From Methanomassiliicoccales archaeon (GTDB lineage: Archaea > Thermoplasmatota > Thermoplasmata > Methanomassiliicoccales > JACIVX01), in NCBI GenBank assembly GCA_028682925.1, contig JAJRAG010000145.1, positions 1 through 5,158 on the forward strand: 5,158 bases of DNA, written 5' to 3'. The position numbers and the translations under genes were made by a program. Below, piece after piece: positions 4,874-5,158 of the stretch (position 1 is the first letter of the stretch; every line of letters begins with the position of its first letter). The notes beneath the pieces were generated by a model. It ran no database searches, was not told where the DNA came from, and saw only the letters and a program-made list of their open reading frames with translations.

Positions 4874-4881
4874 AATATAAA
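4874..4881 (-). promoter_or_regulatory. TATA box of the pilin gene
   Basis: The minus strand reads TTTATATT preceded by GGAAAGC (BRE-like A/G stretch), an excellent archaeal TATA box. A start about 26 nt downstream falls near 4852, giving a leader of about 36 nt that carries the hairpin and Shine-Dalgarno. Confidence 0.75.
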
Positions 4882-4935
4882 GCTTTCCATTTAGATATCA
4901 GGTTGGATGAGTTATGATTCGGCCTTGATGATTCT

Positions 4936-4965
4936 GTTCGTCGAGTCAAATCGACTCATCAGAAC
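4936..4965. repeat. Imperfect inverted repeat upstream of the pilin promoter
   Basis: GTTC-GTC-GAGTC, loop AAATC, GACTC-ATCA-GAAC: 5-bp and 4-bp stems separated by an internal loop. It lies about 55 bp upstream of the pilin TATA box and could be an activator site, or the end of the upstream transcript. No T tract follows. Confidence 0.3.
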
Positions 4966-5025
4966 GTACCGAGACTAGACGTCTGGCCAATGTGCGCAAA
5001 ATACAGTATCACGCTCGCAAAGACC

Positions 5026-5047
5026 GGGAGAAGCGTTAGGTTCCCCC
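5026..5047 (-). terminator. Stem-loop right after the partial right-edge gene
   Basis: The minus-strand RNA GGGGGAA, loop of 8 nt, UUCUCCC forms seven pairs (one G-U), starting 3 nt after the TGA of the partial gene. Only a weak T stretch (GGTCTTTG) follows, so it may stabilise the 3' end rather than terminate on its own. Its position supports a gene ending at 5051. Confidence 0.45.
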
Positions 5048-5050
5048 ATG

Positions 5051-5158
5051 TCAAGGGATCATTTGCACGGGAACGATCTGATCGCAAACGAGGGCCATGA
5101 CTTCCTTGAGCTCTGGCTTGGCCTGACCTGCAACAGAGATTATGACCGGGTAAGATCC
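5051..5158 (-). CDS. C-terminal fragment of an unrecognised protein, runs off right edge
   Basis: The minus strand is open from the window edge to TGA at 5051-5053, coding 35 residues: GSYPVIISVAGQAKPELKE followed by VMALVCDQIVPVQMIP. The alternation of a hydrophobic strand (PVIISVAG), an amphipathic helix (KPELKEVMALVCDQ) and a final strand (IVPVQMIP) resembles the end of an alpha/beta domain. I do not recognise the family. The call rests on protein-like composition compared with the other frames, and on a stem-loop directly after the stop. A competing plus-strand frame (ATG 5049) is also open to the edge but lacks a ribosome binding site. If real, it lies upstream of the pilin on the same strand, separated by about 235 bp and an independent pilin promoter. 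Confidence 0.45.
   Translation of the reverse strand, partial: GSYPVIISVAGQAKPELKEVMALVCDQIVPVQMIP

Noticed and set aside
4091..4957. Shared GAGTC/GACTC arms in the two inverted repeats on either side of the pilin gene
   Set aside because: Five-base arms are too short to claim a common origin or common binding protein.
4921..4965. C-box-like TGATGA sequences on both strands upstream of the pilin
   Set aside because: The base before the box is not a purine, and no CTGA boxes follow at guide spacing; it is better explained as part of an imperfect inverted repeat.
1188..5040. Direct repeat AAGCGTTAGG at 1188-1197 and 5031-5040
   Set aside because: Around a dozen chance 10-mer pairs are expected in a window this size, and the two sites have different surroundings.
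5049..5158. Plus-strand frame from ATG 5049 to the right edge
   Set aside because: No ribosome binding site or TATA box precedes it, and the opposite strand has a more protein-like sequence with a stem-loop after its stop.

Overview
The window looks like chromosomal DNA from a euryarchaeon, most likely of the Thermoplasmatota type. This rests on an archaeal MCM replicative helicase, an archaeal Tsr3/DUF367 rRNA-modifying enzyme, an archaeal type IV pilin (AVSPVIATILM start), archaeal TATA boxes and a box C/D methylation-guide RNA. The lineage is an inference from gene style, not from an alignment.

Left part (1-1745, minus strand): tsr3 is followed by mcm. mcm starts at a TTG with a strong Shine-Dalgarno sequence and runs off the left edge. 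It is interrupted by an intein immediately after the Walker A lysine (GDPGVAK|C); only the first 41 or so intein residues are visible. The 96-bp gap between the two genes holds a perfect palindrome (CCCTAA-GCG-TTAGGG).

The gap between tsr3 and the next gene (1746-2112) is not empty. On the plus strand, 1975-2034 is a complete box C/D sRNA with perfect C, D', C' and D boxes, guides of 11 and 12 nt, a 5-bp terminal stem and a TATA-like box at the right distance upstream. Compared with conserved rRNA from memory, the D guide pairs with the 16S decoding site and points to C1402. The D' guide pairs with the 23S peptidyl-transferase loop and points to G2581 (both E. coli numbering). This is the most interesting object in the window.

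Middle part (2113-3967): a divergent pair. A minus-strand secreted, membrane-anchored protein has three fibronectin III-like domains and eight N-glycosylation sequons. A plus-strand RDD-family membrane protein has a good TATA box and ribosome binding site.

Right part (3968-5158): a terminator-containing convergent gap, then a minus-strand type IV pilin with an EF-hand-like loop. Its 5' region has a TATA box, a TGCAT-TT-ATGCA inverted repeat between TATA and the expected transcript start, and a GNRA-capped hairpin 2 nt upstream of a perfect Shine-Dalgarno. Exact 12-bp inverted repeats flank the gene. At the far right is the probable last 35 codons of another minus-strand gene, followed by a stem-loop.

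Functionally there are two themes. One is information processing (replication helicase, rRNA-modifying enzyme, rRNA methylation guide). The other is cell surface (FN3 surface protein, RDD membrane protein, pilin). Nothing shows that the two halves cooperate.
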